NCBI GenBank assembly: GCA_902776765.1
Contig: CACYRP010000001.1
Coordinates: forward strand, 89,144-136,208
From: Fibrobacter succinogenes
GTDB taxonomy: Bacteria; Fibrobacterota; Fibrobacteria; Fibrobacterales; Fibrobacteraceae
DNA length: 47,065 bases
Reading direction: 5' to 3'
Position 1 is the stretch's first letter, and every line of letters starts with the position of its first letter. Under the pieces are notes generated by a model that ran no database searches, was not told the origin of the DNA, and saw only the letters and a list, made by a program, of their open reading frames with translations. Both the position numbers and the translations under genes were made by a program. Below, piece after piece: positions 7,096 through 15,659 of this stretch.

Positions 7096-9660
7096 TTATT
7101 TAATCGCAATCGCTTTTTTTAAAAGCAACTTGCCGTTAGCGCCGACAACCTTTGCGATGTACTTGCCGCTCGGGAGCTTTTTGAGGCTTACGCTTCTGTT
7201 GCCGTTCACGTCTGCAGTGAGGAGCGTCTTGCAGTTCAGCGCGATAACTTCAAGCTTGCTTTCGCTTGGTACGCTAACCTGCAAAGTGCGGTTCTGCTGG
7301 ACAAGCGTTGCCTTGCCAATGCTGCGCGTAATCTTGTTGAGGCTTGTCGGCGGAACTTCGACAAATTTGGTGCCTTCCGGAGCGCCGACGATTGTGCCGC
7401 GGCCGACAGTGCTCATGTACACAACGCCAAAGTTGTTCATGTCGCCTTGTACAAAATTTCCGTTACCCGGACCGCCGAACTGGTGCATGTCGTCATTGAC
7501 GCGTTCAAAAGTCTTGCACTTGTCTGTACTGCGGTAAATGCCAATCGGATCGCCAGACTTTGCTGCTCCCCAGATAAAGATGGTCTCGTAGTCGGCTCCT
7601 TCCTTAGCTTTGCCGATACCCACGGCGATTGCGGTTGAAGCGCCTTCACAGCGGTTCCAGCTCTTGCCGCCGTCTTCAGTGTAGGCGAGGCCATATTCCG
7701 TGAAGCCCTTGGGCTGCCAGACTTGAGCTTGGTCCATGGGGACCCACAGATGTCCTTCTCTCTTAGGAACGGTGCGGATGAGGCCACCGCCGTTGTAGTA
7801 TTCGCCAGCCTGTTCGTTCTGCAAACGGGCTTCAGCTTCTGCAAAAGTCTTGCCGCCGTCAGTAGATCTGTAAAGCGAGCCCATGCCGCCCATGACGTAG
7901 AACGTTTTGGGGTCCACCGGGTCAGCAACAATGCGGGAATAGTTTGTCTGGGTGCCGGTTTCAACGGCGGTCCAAGAGGCGCCATTGTCATCGGAGCGGT
8001 AAACGGTGGCGCCCTGGTCTGGGCGGTGCAACATGATTTTGCCGTCAGCGGAAAGTACCACCAAGCCTTTCGGGCCTTTGAGCGAGGTCTTTACGCTATC
8101 CCAGGTCTTGCCCATGTCGTCGCTGCGGTACATCACGTTGAAGTTCTGAGAATCGTACTTGCCATAAACGGTAATCACGCCTGTGCGTACCAAGCTTCCG
8201 GTGAGCGGGGCATAACCCATGCTTTCGGTGGTGCCGATGGTCGGCTTGTGGCGCTGGGCGCTCTGCTTGATGTCTGTATAAACGGCGCCGTCGTAGTCGC
8301 CAATAGCGGTGACCAGCGGGCCTCCCGGAATGCTCACGATGTCGAGGGGCACAGTTTCTTCGATACCCTTGGACATGAACTTCCAGAGAGGAACCTTTGC
8401 AGAGACGTCTTCGGTCATGAAGATGCCGTTACCGCTAGTGACCCAGGCCTGCTTGTTGTTGAACGGGTTGATTTCAAGAGAACCCGCCCAGTGGATGGCG
8501 TTGCCCGGAATCCAATCGGTGCCGTTCGCATCGATGTTCGGGATGTCGTTGTAGTGCTGACCGTGATTCCATGTCTTGCCGCCGTCTGTGGTGGCATAGA
8601 TGCGGTCGCCATAGTTTTCCTTTTCGTCTTTGGTCACGTGGCGGCCGGTGTACTTGCCCAGTGTCGAAATCACAATGTGGTTCTTGTCTTTGGGGTCAAT
8701 GGCGACGCCGCCGTAAGAACTCTTGTCCTTTTCGTAGCTCTTGGTGGTGCTGCCTTCGTGTTCCACGGAATCGCTCGGGGTGAGGTCCGTCCACGTGCCG
8801 CCAGCGATGTTGTACTTGTAAAAGCCACCGCTGGCAATGTTATACGGACCGGGGCCGTCGGCGAACGTCACGTACATGTCACCGTCAACAATCTTTGCGC
8901 GGTGGGGCATGAGTCCAGTGGGGGCGCCCTTGATAGCTTCCCAAGTAGCGCCGCCGTCGTGGCTGACTTGCAAATTATCCTTGGTTTCGGAAATGCCGAT
9001 GTAGATGGTCTTGGTGGAACCATCGGCGTTCTTGCCCTGCGATTCGTCGAACATCACAAAGCTGATGCCGTTCACGCCGTTCAGGCTGGATTCTGTGGCG
9101 GTAGAAAGGGCGACCTTGTAGGCGCTTGTCCAGGTCTTGCCGTAGTCGGTACTCTTGTAAAGGCCCTTGGTGCGGCTACCGCAGAAGATGATGTTCCCCT
9201 TGTTGGGGTCCACGGCGAGCTTCTCGCCGGTCTGGCGGCCCATGCCGTTACCGTGGGCGAGCATTTCCACATAGCTAGTGTCCCAGGTGGCGCCGAAGTC
9301 TTCACTGCGGAGCACGGCCGTGCGGCCCTTGCTAAAATAGCCGGTTCCTGCCAGCACGTAAATGCGCTTGGGGTCGTTGGGGTCGAGAGCGAAAGCTTCG
9401 GTGCCGTAAAGACCCTTGTCGTTTTCCGAGATGAAGTCCATCAGCGGAATCCAGGTTTTGTTTTCAAAGTCAAAGCGGTAAATGCCGCCCACGTCGGTGC
9501 GGGCGTACAAGACGTTTTCAGCCTTCGGGTGGAACATTACAGCGGAAACGAATCCGCCGCCGTCAAAGCGCACGTTGCCCCATTCGTACTTTTCGGCGCT
9601 TACGTTTGTGGCAAGTGCGGACAAGGCGGCGATGCCGATTATTGAAATTTTACCAAACAT
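7096..9660 (-). CDS. GH74 xyloglucanase (secreted)
   Basis: GH74 enzymes are endo-xyloglucanases or oligoxyloglucan-releasing enzymes built of two seven-bladed propellers. The 854-residue product has a signal peptide (cut near 'NVSA', residue 22), 'LYARTDVGGIYRFD' with the first conserved Asp at 56, and 'AIGDYDGAVYTD' (about 452-463), the region of the second catalytic Asp. Many Asp-box/BNR turns of the type 'STDGGKTW' are spread along it. The last ~75 residues form a beta-rich tail ('PSGKYIAKVVGANGKLLLKK') like that of the esterase at 1139, probably a secretion module. The ATG at 9660 is chosen over an upstream one because GGAGA precedes it and the signal peptide begins there. No carbohydrate-binding module was seen. 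Confidence 0.92.
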   Translation of the reverse strand: MFGKISIIGIAALSALATNVSAEKYEWGNVRFDGGGFVSAVMFHPKAENVLYARTDVGGIYRFDFENKTWIPLMDFISENDKGLYGTEAFALDPNDPKRIYVLAGTGYFSKGRTAVLRSEDFGATWDTSYVEMLAHGNGMGRQTGEKLAVDPNKGNIIFCGSRTKGLYKSTDYGKTWTSAYKVALSTATESSLNGVNGISFVMFDESQGKNADGSTKTIYIGISETKDNLQVSHDGGATWEAIKGAPTGLMPHRAKIVDGDMYVTFADGPGPYNIASGGFYKYNIAGGTWTDLTPSDSVEHEGSTTKSYEKDKSSYGGVAIDPKDKNHIVISTLGKYTGRHVTKDEKENYGDRIYATTDGGKTWNHGQHYNDIPNIDANGTDWIPGNAIHWAGSLEINPFNNKQAWVTSGNGIFMTEDVSAKVPLWKFMSKGIEETVPLDIVSIPGGPLVTAIGDYDGAVYTDIKQSAQRHKPTIGTTESMGYAPLTGSLVRTGVITVYGKYDSQNFNVMYRSDDMGKTWDSVKTSLKGPKGLVVLSADGKIMLHRPDQGATVYRSDDNGASWTAVETGTQTNYSRIVADPVDPKTFYVMGGMGSLYRSTDGGKTFAEAEARLQNEQAGEYYNGGGLIRTVPKREGHLWVPMDQAQVWQPKGFTEYGLAYTEDGGKSWNRCEGASTAIAVGIGKAKEGADYETIFIWGAAKSGDPIGIYRSTDKCKTFERVNDDMHQFGGPGNGNFVQGDMNNFGVVYMSTVGRGTIVGAPEGTKFVEVPPTSLNKITRSIGKATLVQQNRTLQVSVPSESKLEVIALNCKTLLTADVNGNRSVSLKKLPSGKYIAKVVGANGKLLLKKAIAIK

Positions 9661-9830
9661 ATCGTCTCCGTTGAAATTTTGAGAACAATTAAACCTTTGC
9701 AACTATAGCTAATATAGATAAAAATTAGAAAAGTGGTTCTTACATAAATGTTAAAATGAGAAACTTTTTGAGAACATTTTGATGAAAATCGTCGAACGCC
9801 ATATGCGATTCCCGAAAAAACGCTATATAC

Positions 9831-9857
9831 AAAAAGACCCTCGACTAAATCGAGGGT
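9831..9857 (-). terminator. Rho-independent terminator for the histidine-phosphatase lipoprotein gene
   Basis: A 7-bp stem (ccctcga / tcgaggg) with a 5-base loop is followed on the minus strand by a T5 run. Confidence 0.65.
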
Positions 9858-9873
9858 GGCAATTGAAGCCGTA

Positions 9874-9899
9874 CGTCATCCTCATGAAGGTGAGGATCC
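9874..9899. repeat. GTCAT-headed palindromic intergenic repeat
   Basis: GTCATCCTCA...TGAGGATCC is an interrupted palindrome, similar to copies at 16783, 20941 and 38571. Confidence 0.55.
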
Positions 9900-9914
9900 G
9901 TAAAGAAAAAATAG

Positions 9915-9938
9915 ATTCCCGCGTTCGCGGGAATGACG
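9915..9938. repeat. Perfect palindrome ending in GTCAT (reverse strand)
   Basis: attcccgcg-tt-cgcgggaat followed by gacg; read on the minus strand it begins CGTCATTCCCGCG, so it belongs to the GTCAT-headed repeats. Confidence 0.55.
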
Positions 9939-9943
9939 AATCG

Positions 9944-10975
9944 TTATTCCGCGCCGGTGCCGAGTCCTTTAAACGGAACATATCTAATCTGGTTCTTGTC
10001 GTCGATGATGACGGCAACGCCAGTGAGGAAGTACGGCCAGTGTCTTGATGCCGGATCGTGGAATCTATAGTTTACCGTACCGTTTGATGCGTAAACGGAG
10101 AGCGGGAGGATAAAGTCGTCGTGGGAGCAAATGACGCGGAACTTGCTCATGGAAGCGTAGTCCGGTGCGATATGCGTCTTGACAATCTCTTCGGTCTTTT
10201 CCTTGAAATCGTAGAATGCGTCGGAGAAAAGGTTGTCGTAGGCCCAACCGGCAATGACGATGCGCACGTTTTTGGTTGAGTCTTCGTAGAATTTATAACG
10301 ATCTTTGTCCTTTTTGTACCAGCTGATGGAGTAAATTTCCGAAGAATCGTGCGGGAATGTTTGTTGTCCGCGGCCTTGCGCGATGTAGAAACATGTTTGT
10401 TCCGTGCGAAGGTATTTGGTGTGGGTGTATACGAATTCGTCGGCGCTAATGAGTTTTTTTCCGACGGCAATTGCTTGACGAACGCCATCGGATGGTTCTC
10501 CATTGGTGGAGTCGGGTTCGTTTTCCCAATAGGTTAGCGGGGTTTCCTTGTCAAATTGGGATCTGTCGCGTTCGCCGTGGCGGATTACGAAAACAGCCTT
10601 TTCGTTGCAGCGGACTGTCTTGAACACGTCGGCGATGTCTGCAAGTCCGATGGAGTCAATGGCGATTGTAGCGACAGGCGTTTCAACGCAGGTCGGGTCG
10701 GTCGGTGTTGCCGAAGAACTAGATGGCGGTAACAGTGTTACGGAGGAGCTGGACTGGTTGACTGCAGTTTCTGAGCTGGAACTTGCAGCGTCAGCGGAAC
10801 TTGCTGGGAGTTGTTCAGTCGAAGAACTGGAAATCTGAGCCGGTTGTTGGTCGCTGGAACTCTGTGCTGCCGTGTTGAAGATGGTGGGCGATGCATCGTC
10901 ACCGCAGGCGCCCAAAAGGGCTGCCGATAGGAGGGCTCCGCTAAAAGCTAAAGAAATACGTGAAAATTTATGCAT
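9944..10975 (-). CDS. Lipoprotein with poly-serine linker and histidine-phosphatase domain
   Basis: The 343-residue product has a signal peptide with lipobox ending at Cys24 (LLGAC). Residues 38-90 form a Ser/Ala/Pro-rich linker. The folded domain contains 'FVIRHGERDR' (Arg132-His133-Gly134-Glu135), the signature of the histidine phosphatase superfamily with His133 as the phospho-acceptor. Later 'VICSHDDF' supplies the second catalytic His. Extracytoplasmic members include phytases and acid phosphatases; the substrate here is unknown. The linker suggests the phosphatase is held away from the outer membrane, as with the cellulolytic enzymes of this group. Start at 10975 fits the signal peptide. 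Function beyond a phosphohydrolase is inference. Confidence 0.8.
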   Translation of the reverse strand: MHKFSRISLAFSGALLSAALLGACGDDASPTIFNTAAQSSSDQQPAQISSSSTEQLPASSADAASSSSETAVNQSSSSVTLLPPSSSSATPTDPTCVETPVATIAIDSIGLADIADVFKTVRCNEKAVFVIRHGERDRSQFDKETPLTYWENEPDSTNGEPSDGVRQAIAVGKKLISADEFVYTHTKYLRTEQTCFYIAQGRGQQTFPHDSSEIYSISWYKKDKDRYKFYEDSTKNVRIVIAGWAYDNLFSDAFYDFKEKTEEIVKTHIAPDYASMSKFRVICSHDDFILPLSVYASNGTVNYRFHDPASRHWPYFLTGVAVIIDDKNQIRYVPFKGLGTGAE

Positions 10976-11083
10976 TTCGAAAAAATCCTTGTTTTATCTC
11001 TTTAAATTTATTTTCGCAGACCCATTTCTTCAAGTAAATTTTTTCAAAACCCCTCTAAAATTACTCACCAACCACTGCCTACG

Positions 11084-11110
11084 AACCACCAACCACTAAC
11101 CACTTCCTAC
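11084..11110. repeat. 27-base tract shared in inverse orientation with 16741-16767
   Basis: The sequence is the exact reverse complement of 16741-16767. It belongs to a longer low-complexity region (about 11062-11118) rich in CCAACCACTAA-like units, and it overlaps the stop codon of the membrane protein gene at 11107. Confidence 0.8.
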
Positions 11111-11928
11111 TTCCTATTATCACCATTATAGTTAATCTCATTTCTGCGCTTTAATTCTTTGTTCAGCGGCCAATAAATGGTGGCAAAGACAACATAGCCA
11201 ATCAAAAGTACAATCCAGTGGTTGAGTCCAAAACCAATTTCCACATAGCGCATTGTCACGAACATAAACGGTCCTGCGATGAGGAATAGCGGGAGTTGCC
11301 TGCACTGGTCCCCGAGCGAAAAACGGCTCTCGTAGCTCACGATGGAGTTCATCATCGGGAAACTGGTGCAAAAGCCACCCATCAAGCGCTTGATAAGCAT
11401 AAGGCCCGAAACAACGCCTGCAATAGCGGGTGCCTTGATGTAAATCGGGAGCGGGGTCTTGTAGCGCACGCCGGACTTGTACTTTTGCTTTTGGAAAAAG
11501 ATAACGCCAATAATAAAGTCAAAAATGCAGGCTCCAATAAAGTAAGCTTCGCCTTGGGGAATGCGTGAGTGCAGGAATGTTCCGAGTGCCACAAAAAAGG
11601 CAAGCCCGGCGATGATGGAGGCGACGATTGGCACTTTGACTTTGTAGTGCAAAATGCGTACAATATGTACATATAACATGCACATAAATCCAGAAACCGC
11701 GTTCTCTGTACCCATAGGGAGGCCCACTGCAATGTAGGCAAAACCGCAAGGGATGGGGATGGTGGCGGTAACGGCCTTGAGCTGCGGGTCCTTGAGGTAG
11801 GCGCTGAGGGTCCCGAGGGCGGTGACCATAAAAATCAGCAGCCAGTCGTAGCCTGAAAAATGAAAATTTAACGATTCTAACATCGAACGTAAAAAATAGA
11901 AAAGTAAGCGCCTTTTCAAATTTTCCAT
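11107..11928 (-). CDS. Integral membrane protein, function unknown
   Basis: About 273 residues with roughly eight hydrophobic segments ('WLLIFMVTALGTLSAYL', 'VASIIAGLAFFVALGTF', 'WIVLLIGYVVFATIYW'). The N-terminus is basic and the C-terminus is hydrophilic. No transporter or enzyme motif is recognised. The start is uncertain: ATG at 11928 (MENLKRR) is preferred, and ATG at 11883 is an alternative; neither has a strong ribosome site. Start sites further upstream would overlap the pyrophosphatase gene on the other strand. The gene is divergent from that gene, with only 57 bases between the two starts, so their promoters probably overlap. The stop codon lies inside a low-complexity repeat. Confidence 0.7.
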   Translation of the reverse strand: MENLKRRLLFYFLRSMLESLNFHFSGYDWLLIFMVTALGTLSAYLKDPQLKAVTATIPIPCGFAYIAVGLPMGTENAVSGFMCMLYVHIVRILHYKVKVPIVASIIAGLAFFVALGTFLHSRIPQGEAYFIGACIFDFIIGVIFFQKQKYKSGVRYKTPLPIYIKAPAIAGVVSGLMLIKRLMGGFCTSFPMMNSIVSYESRFSLGDQCRQLPLFLIAGPFMFVTMRYVEIGFGLNHWIVLLIGYVVFATIYWPLNKELKRRNEINYNGDNRK

Positions 11929-11985
11929 TATAGATTTATTTTTGATACTACCCATGCCGATAGATATCTGAAAAGCGAGGTTTTT

Positions 11986-14355
11986 ATGCTTTCGATTCCG
12001 TCTTATTGGTATTTTATCCCAGTGGCAGCGCTTATTGCTCTGGGAATGGCTCTCTTCTTTTATCGTTTTATGAAACGCGCCCCCGAAGGCAATGATAAGA
12101 TGAAGGAAATCGCTCATTATGTGCGCGTAGGAGCTTACGCTTACCTCAAAAAGCAATACCGGACGATATCGGTGGTCTTTGTAGTGCTGTTCGTTGTTTT
12201 TGTTGTTTTGGCGGCGCTTGGAATCCAGAACCCGTTTGTGCCGATTGCGTTTTTGACCGGAGGCTTTTTCAGTGGCCTTTGCGGTTTCTTGGGGATGAAG
12301 ACTGCAACGTATGCGAGTTCCCGAACGGCGAATGGAGCCATGTCGAGCTTGAACCGCGGGCTTGTCATTGCTTTTAGAAGCGGTGCCGTGATGGGGCTTA
12401 TCGTTGTGGGGTTTGGGCTTTTAGACATTTCGGCCTGGTTCTTTTTGCTCAATTACATTTACGACAACAATGTTTGGGGCTTTGGTGCCGACATTGCGTC
12501 TAAACTTTCGCTTGGCGCTTGGAATGCGGACTTGGTTGCTAACGCCGAATGGGCCCATGCAAAAATGGTAGAAATTACGACGACCATGCTTACGTTTGGC
12601 ATGGGTGCTTCGTTGCAGGCGCTGTTTGCCCGCGTGGGTGGCGGAATTTACACGAAGGCGGCGGATGTCGGTGCTGACCTCGTGGGTAAAGTCGAGGCGG
12701 GTATCCCGGAAGATGATCCGCGTAATCCGGCGACAATTGCAGATAATGTGGGCGACAATGTGGGCGATGTGGCTGGCATGGGTGCCGACCTTTACGAATC
12801 TTATTGCGGTTCCATTCTTTCGACCGCAGCGCTTGGGGCGGCTCTCCCGATGGGCGGTTTGAAACTTGTGATTGCGCCGATGCTGGTGGCTGCAATCGGG
12901 ATTGTCCTTTCTATCGTTGGAATTTTTGCGGTACGTACAAGCGAAGACGCTACGACCAAGTCGTTGTTGCATTCGCTCTTGACGGGAACGCTTGGCTCCT
13001 CGGTGCTTATTCTTATAGCGCTTTTGGTGCTTGTCAAAATGGATTTTATTTCGATGGGAATATTTGGTTCTGTGCTCTCGGGGCTTGCGGCGGGGATTCT
13101 CATTGGGCAGTTTACGGAATATTTTACTTCGGACGCTTATGCGCCTACGCGCGGGATTGCAAATCAGGCGAGGCTTGGTGCTGCAACTACGATTATTGAT
13201 GGAATTTCGGTAGGCATGTTTTCGACGGGGCTTCCGGTGGTGACCATCGTGGTGGGTCTTGTCTGTGCGTTTGGCTGTGCTGGCGGTTTCAGCGATATGG
13301 CAATGGGACTTTACGGTGTCGGCTTTGCTGCGGTGGGCATGCTGAGTACGCTTGGCATAACGCTTGCGACAGATGCTTTTGGACCGATTGCCGATAATGC
13401 GGGTGGAAACGCCGAGATGGCGGGGCTTGCTCCCGAAGTGCGCGAACGTACCGATGAACTGGATATGCTCGGAAATACGACTGCTGCAACAGGCAAGGGC
13501 TTTGCCATTGGTTCTGCGGCGCTTACGGCAATGGCGCTTTTGGCATCGTATGTCGAAGAAGTGAAATTCTGGCTTGGGCATTTGGCGTCATCTGCAGAGG
13601 GAATTTGGAAAGTCGGATCCGTAATTTTTGCGAACAGCGTAAACGATTTGGCAAGTGCGCTTTCGAGTGTTGCTGGAGTGAAGTTCCTCGATGGTGGAAC
13701 GCGTGCGATTGCTGAAAACGGCGATTTAGTTGGCATGGTTGCAAGTAAAGTAAGCTATGCGGACTTTATGCAAATTTACAACTTGAATTTGATGAACCCA
13801 ATGCTATTGGGTGGGCTGTTTATTGGTGCGATGATGACGTTTGTGTTCTGCGCTTTGACCATCAAGGCGGTGGGCCGTGCGGCAAGTGCGATGGTCGAAG
13901 AAGTGCGCCGCCAGTTCCGCGAAATTCCGGGAATCATGTTTGGAACAGGGAAACCGGATTACGCTCGTTGTGTTGAAATCTCGACGATGGGGGCGCAACA
14001 TGAAATGGTACTTCCTTCGATTCTTGCGGTTGTCGTGCCTGTGCTTGTTGGGCTTACGATGGGCGTTGCAGGCGTGTTTGGGCTATTGGCTGGAGGCCTT
14101 GCTTGTGGCTTTGCGCTTGCGACGATGCTTAATAACGCTGGTGGTGCTTGGGATAATGCGAAGAAGTTTGTCGAAAAAGGCAATTACGGCGGCAAGGGTT
14201 CCGATACGCACAAGTCTGCGGTTGTGGGTGATACCGTGGGCGATCCGTTCAAGGATACAGCTGGCCCTTCGCTCAATATTCTCATTAAACTCATGACCAT
14301 GGTGAGTGTCGTGTTCGCTGGCGTTATCGTTGGCTTTGGAAATATGTTCTTTTAG
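11986..14355 (+). CDS. hppA: Membrane-bound, K+-dependent ion-pumping pyrophosphatase
   Basis: The enzyme splits pyrophosphate and moves H+ or Na+ across the inner membrane. The 789-residue protein has about 16 membrane helices. The cytoplasmic substrate site is clear: 'DVGADLVGKVEAGIPEDDPR' followed by 'NPATIADNVGDNVGDVAGMG', then 'ATDAFGPIADNAGGNAEM' and 'DTVGDPFKDTAGPSLN'. In the block 'GNTTAATGKG' (residues 496-505), Ala500 occupies the position that is Lys in K+-independent pumps, so K+ dependence is predicted. Many K+-dependent members pump Na+, but the ion cannot be settled by reading alone. GCGAGG lies upstream of the ATG. It is divergent from the membrane protein gene. Confidence 0.95.
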   Translation: MLSIPSYWYFIPVAALIALGMALFFYRFMKRAPEGNDKMKEIAHYVRVGAYAYLKKQYRTISVVFVVLFVVFVVLAALGIQNPFVPIAFLTGGFFSGLCGFLGMKTATYASSRTANGAMSSLNRGLVIAFRSGAVMGLIVVGFGLLDISAWFFLLNYIYDNNVWGFGADIASKLSLGAWNADLVANAEWAHAKMVEITTTMLTFGMGASLQALFARVGGGIYTKAADVGADLVGKVEAGIPEDDPRNPATIADNVGDNVGDVAGMGADLYESYCGSILSTAALGAALPMGGLKLVIAPMLVAAIGIVLSIVGIFAVRTSEDATTKSLLHSLLTGTLGSSVLILIALLVLVKMDFISMGIFGSVLSGLAAGILIGQFTEYFTSDAYAPTRGIANQARLGAATTIIDGISVGMFSTGLPVVTIVVGLVCAFGCAGGFSDMAMGLYGVGFAAVGMLSTLGITLATDAFGPIADNAGGNAEMAGLAPEVRERTDELDMLGNTTAATGKGFAIGSAALTAMALLASYVEEVKFWLGHLASSAEGIWKVGSVIFANSVNDLASALSSVAGVKFLDGGTRAIAENGDLVGMVASKVSYADFMQIYNLNLMNPMLLGGLFIGAMMTFVFCALTIKAVGRAASAMVEEVRRQFREIPGIMFGTGKPDYARCVEISTMGAQHEMVLPSILAVVVPVLVGLTMGVAGVFGLLAGGLACGFALATMLNNAGGAWDNAKKFVEKGNYGGKGSDTHKSAVVGDTVGDPFKDTAGPSLNILIKLMTMVSVVFAGVIVGFGNMFF

Positions 14356-14436
14356 TCATTAGTTGTTAGTCATTGGTCGTTATGGCTTCGTTCATTAAAT
14401 GATTACAGAACAACATCATGACGGGCTGATGGTGAT

Positions 14437-14466
14437 GTCATGGCGGATTCGGATCCGCCATCTTTT
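14437..14466 (+). terminator. Palindrome with T-run after the pyrophosphatase gene
   Basis: tggcggat-tcgg-atccgcca (14441-14460) forms a perfect 8-bp stem and is followed by TCTTTT. It is also one of the GTCAT-headed intergenic palindromes (GTCA at 14437). Confidence 0.6.
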
Positions 14467-14491
14467 GTGAACAAGCCAAGTCGCGAAGCGT

Positions 14492-14572
14492 CCTCAGTAA
14501 CTAGTAACTTCTAACTTTTAAATTCTAAACTCTAAGATCTAAGTTCTAAGTTCTAAACTCTGCCATCTATTT
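14492..14572. repeat. Degenerate tract with about 7-base period
   Basis: Units such as 'ctaactt', 'ctaaact' and 'ctaagtt' recur about every 7 bases. Similar tracts occur near 16719-16775, 20030-20140 and 21056-21175. Confidence 0.65.
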
Positions 14573-14599
14573 ACTATCTTTCCTGTTAGAGGTTTTTCT

Positions 14600-15520
14600 A
14601 TGAAAGTTTTAGTGACGGGTGTTGGTGGCCAGCTGGGCCACGATGTAATGAATGAACTTGCAAAGCGCGGATACGAAGGGGTCGGTAGCGATATTGCTCC
14701 TGCGTATTCTGGAGTTGCCGACGGAAGCGCTGTTACGACTATGCCTTACGTGCCGATGGATATTACGAATGCTGCCGCTGTTGCTGAAACGATCAAGAGT
14801 GTCAAACCCGATGTGATTGTGCATTGCGCTGCTTGGACTGCCGTGGACCTTGCCGAAGATGAAGACAAAAAAGCTAAGGTCTTTGCGATTAATGCTGAAG
14901 GTACAGAAAACATCGCTCGCGTTGCAAAAGAAATCGATGCGAAGATGGTTTACATCAGTACAGACTACGTGTTTAATGGTCGTGGCACTTCTCCGTGGAA
15001 GCCGGATTGCAAAGATTACGAGCCGCTCAACGTTTATGGCGAATCCAAGCTCAAGGGCGAACTCGCTGTTAGTGGAACTCTCGAAAAGTATTTCATAGTG
15101 CGTATTGCTTGGGTGTTCGGCCTGAATGGCAAGAACTTCATCAAGACGATGCTTAAGGTGGGCGAGTCTCACGATACTGTCCGCGTTGTTTACGACCAGA
15201 TCGGAACGCCGACTTACACGCTCGACTTGAGCCGTCTCCTCGTCGATATGATTGAAACGGACAAGTACGGCTATTATCACGCTACGAACGAAGGTGGATT
15301 TATCAGCTGGTACGAATTCACCAAGGAAATCTACAAGCAGGCTGGCCTCCCGACGAAGGTGTTGCCGGTGACGACGGCGGAATACGGGCTTTCTAAAGCC
15401 GCACGTCCGTTCAATAGCCGTTTGGACAAGAGCAAGCTTGTGGAAGCAGGCTTTAAGCCGCTCCCGACATGGCAAGATGCCCTTGGCCGTTACCTCAAGG
15501 AAATCGGCGTCCTCGCGTAA
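14600..15520 (+). CDS. rfbD: dTDP-4-dehydrorhamnose reductase (RmlD family)
   Basis: RmlD makes dTDP-L-rhamnose by NAD(P)H-dependent reduction, the last step of sugar-nucleotide synthesis for surface polysaccharide. The 306 residues match the family. The N-terminal Rossmann motif is 'VLVTGVGGQLG' (3-13), 'STDYVFNG' contributes the catalytic Thr region, and 'YGESKLKGE' has the Tyr146-x3-Lys150 pair. The C-terminal substrate-binding part has 'RPFNSRLDKSKL', typical of RmlD. AGAGG precedes the ATG. The other rml genes are not next to it. The fold is certain; other 4-keto-hexose reductases of the same subfamily are the only alternative. Confidence 0.88.
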   Translation: MKVLVTGVGGQLGHDVMNELAKRGYEGVGSDIAPAYSGVADGSAVTTMPYVPMDITNAAAVAETIKSVKPDVIVHCAAWTAVDLAEDEDKKAKVFAINAEGTENIARVAKEIDAKMVYISTDYVFNGRGTSPWKPDCKDYEPLNVYGESKLKGELAVSGTLEKYFIVRIAWVFGLNGKNFIKTMLKVGESHDTVRVVYDQIGTPTYTLDLSRLLVDMIETDKYGYYHATNEGGFISWYEFTKEIYKQAGLPTKVLPVTTAEYGLSKAARPFNSRLDKSKLVEAGFKPLPTWQDALGRYLKEIGVLA

Positions 15521-15541
15521 AAGCGCCGCCGCTGCTACTTT

Positions 15542-15570
15542 GTCATCCTGAGGGCGAATGCCCGAAGACA
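15542..15570. repeat. GTCATCCTGAG-type intergenic repeat
   Basis: TGTCATCCTGAG followed by the hairpin gggc-gaat-gccc and CCGAAG; same family as 16783-16814. Confidence 0.5.
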
Positions 15571-15659
15571 ACCTCATAAGGCGAGAGTCGCGGCCATACT
15601 TGTATGGATATGACCGAGCCAAAGAGGTTGGGGCTTGCCCCATCCATTATTTCTTGTTT

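Noticed and set aside
7723..9645. A 640-codon open frame on the plus strand opposite the GH74 gene
   Set aside because: It is the mirror of a G+C-rich coding gene; the product has no signal, domain or ribosome site, while the minus strand has a full GH74 enzyme with signal peptide.
12421..13581. A 386-codon frame antisense to the pyrophosphatase gene
   Set aside because: The product is extremely rich in Arg, His and Lys with no domain; the other strand encodes a fully conserved enzyme.
14609..15643. A 344-codon frame antisense to the rmlD-like gene
   Set aside because: No recognisable motif, no ribosome site; the plus strand has Rossmann and Tyr-x3-Lys motifs.
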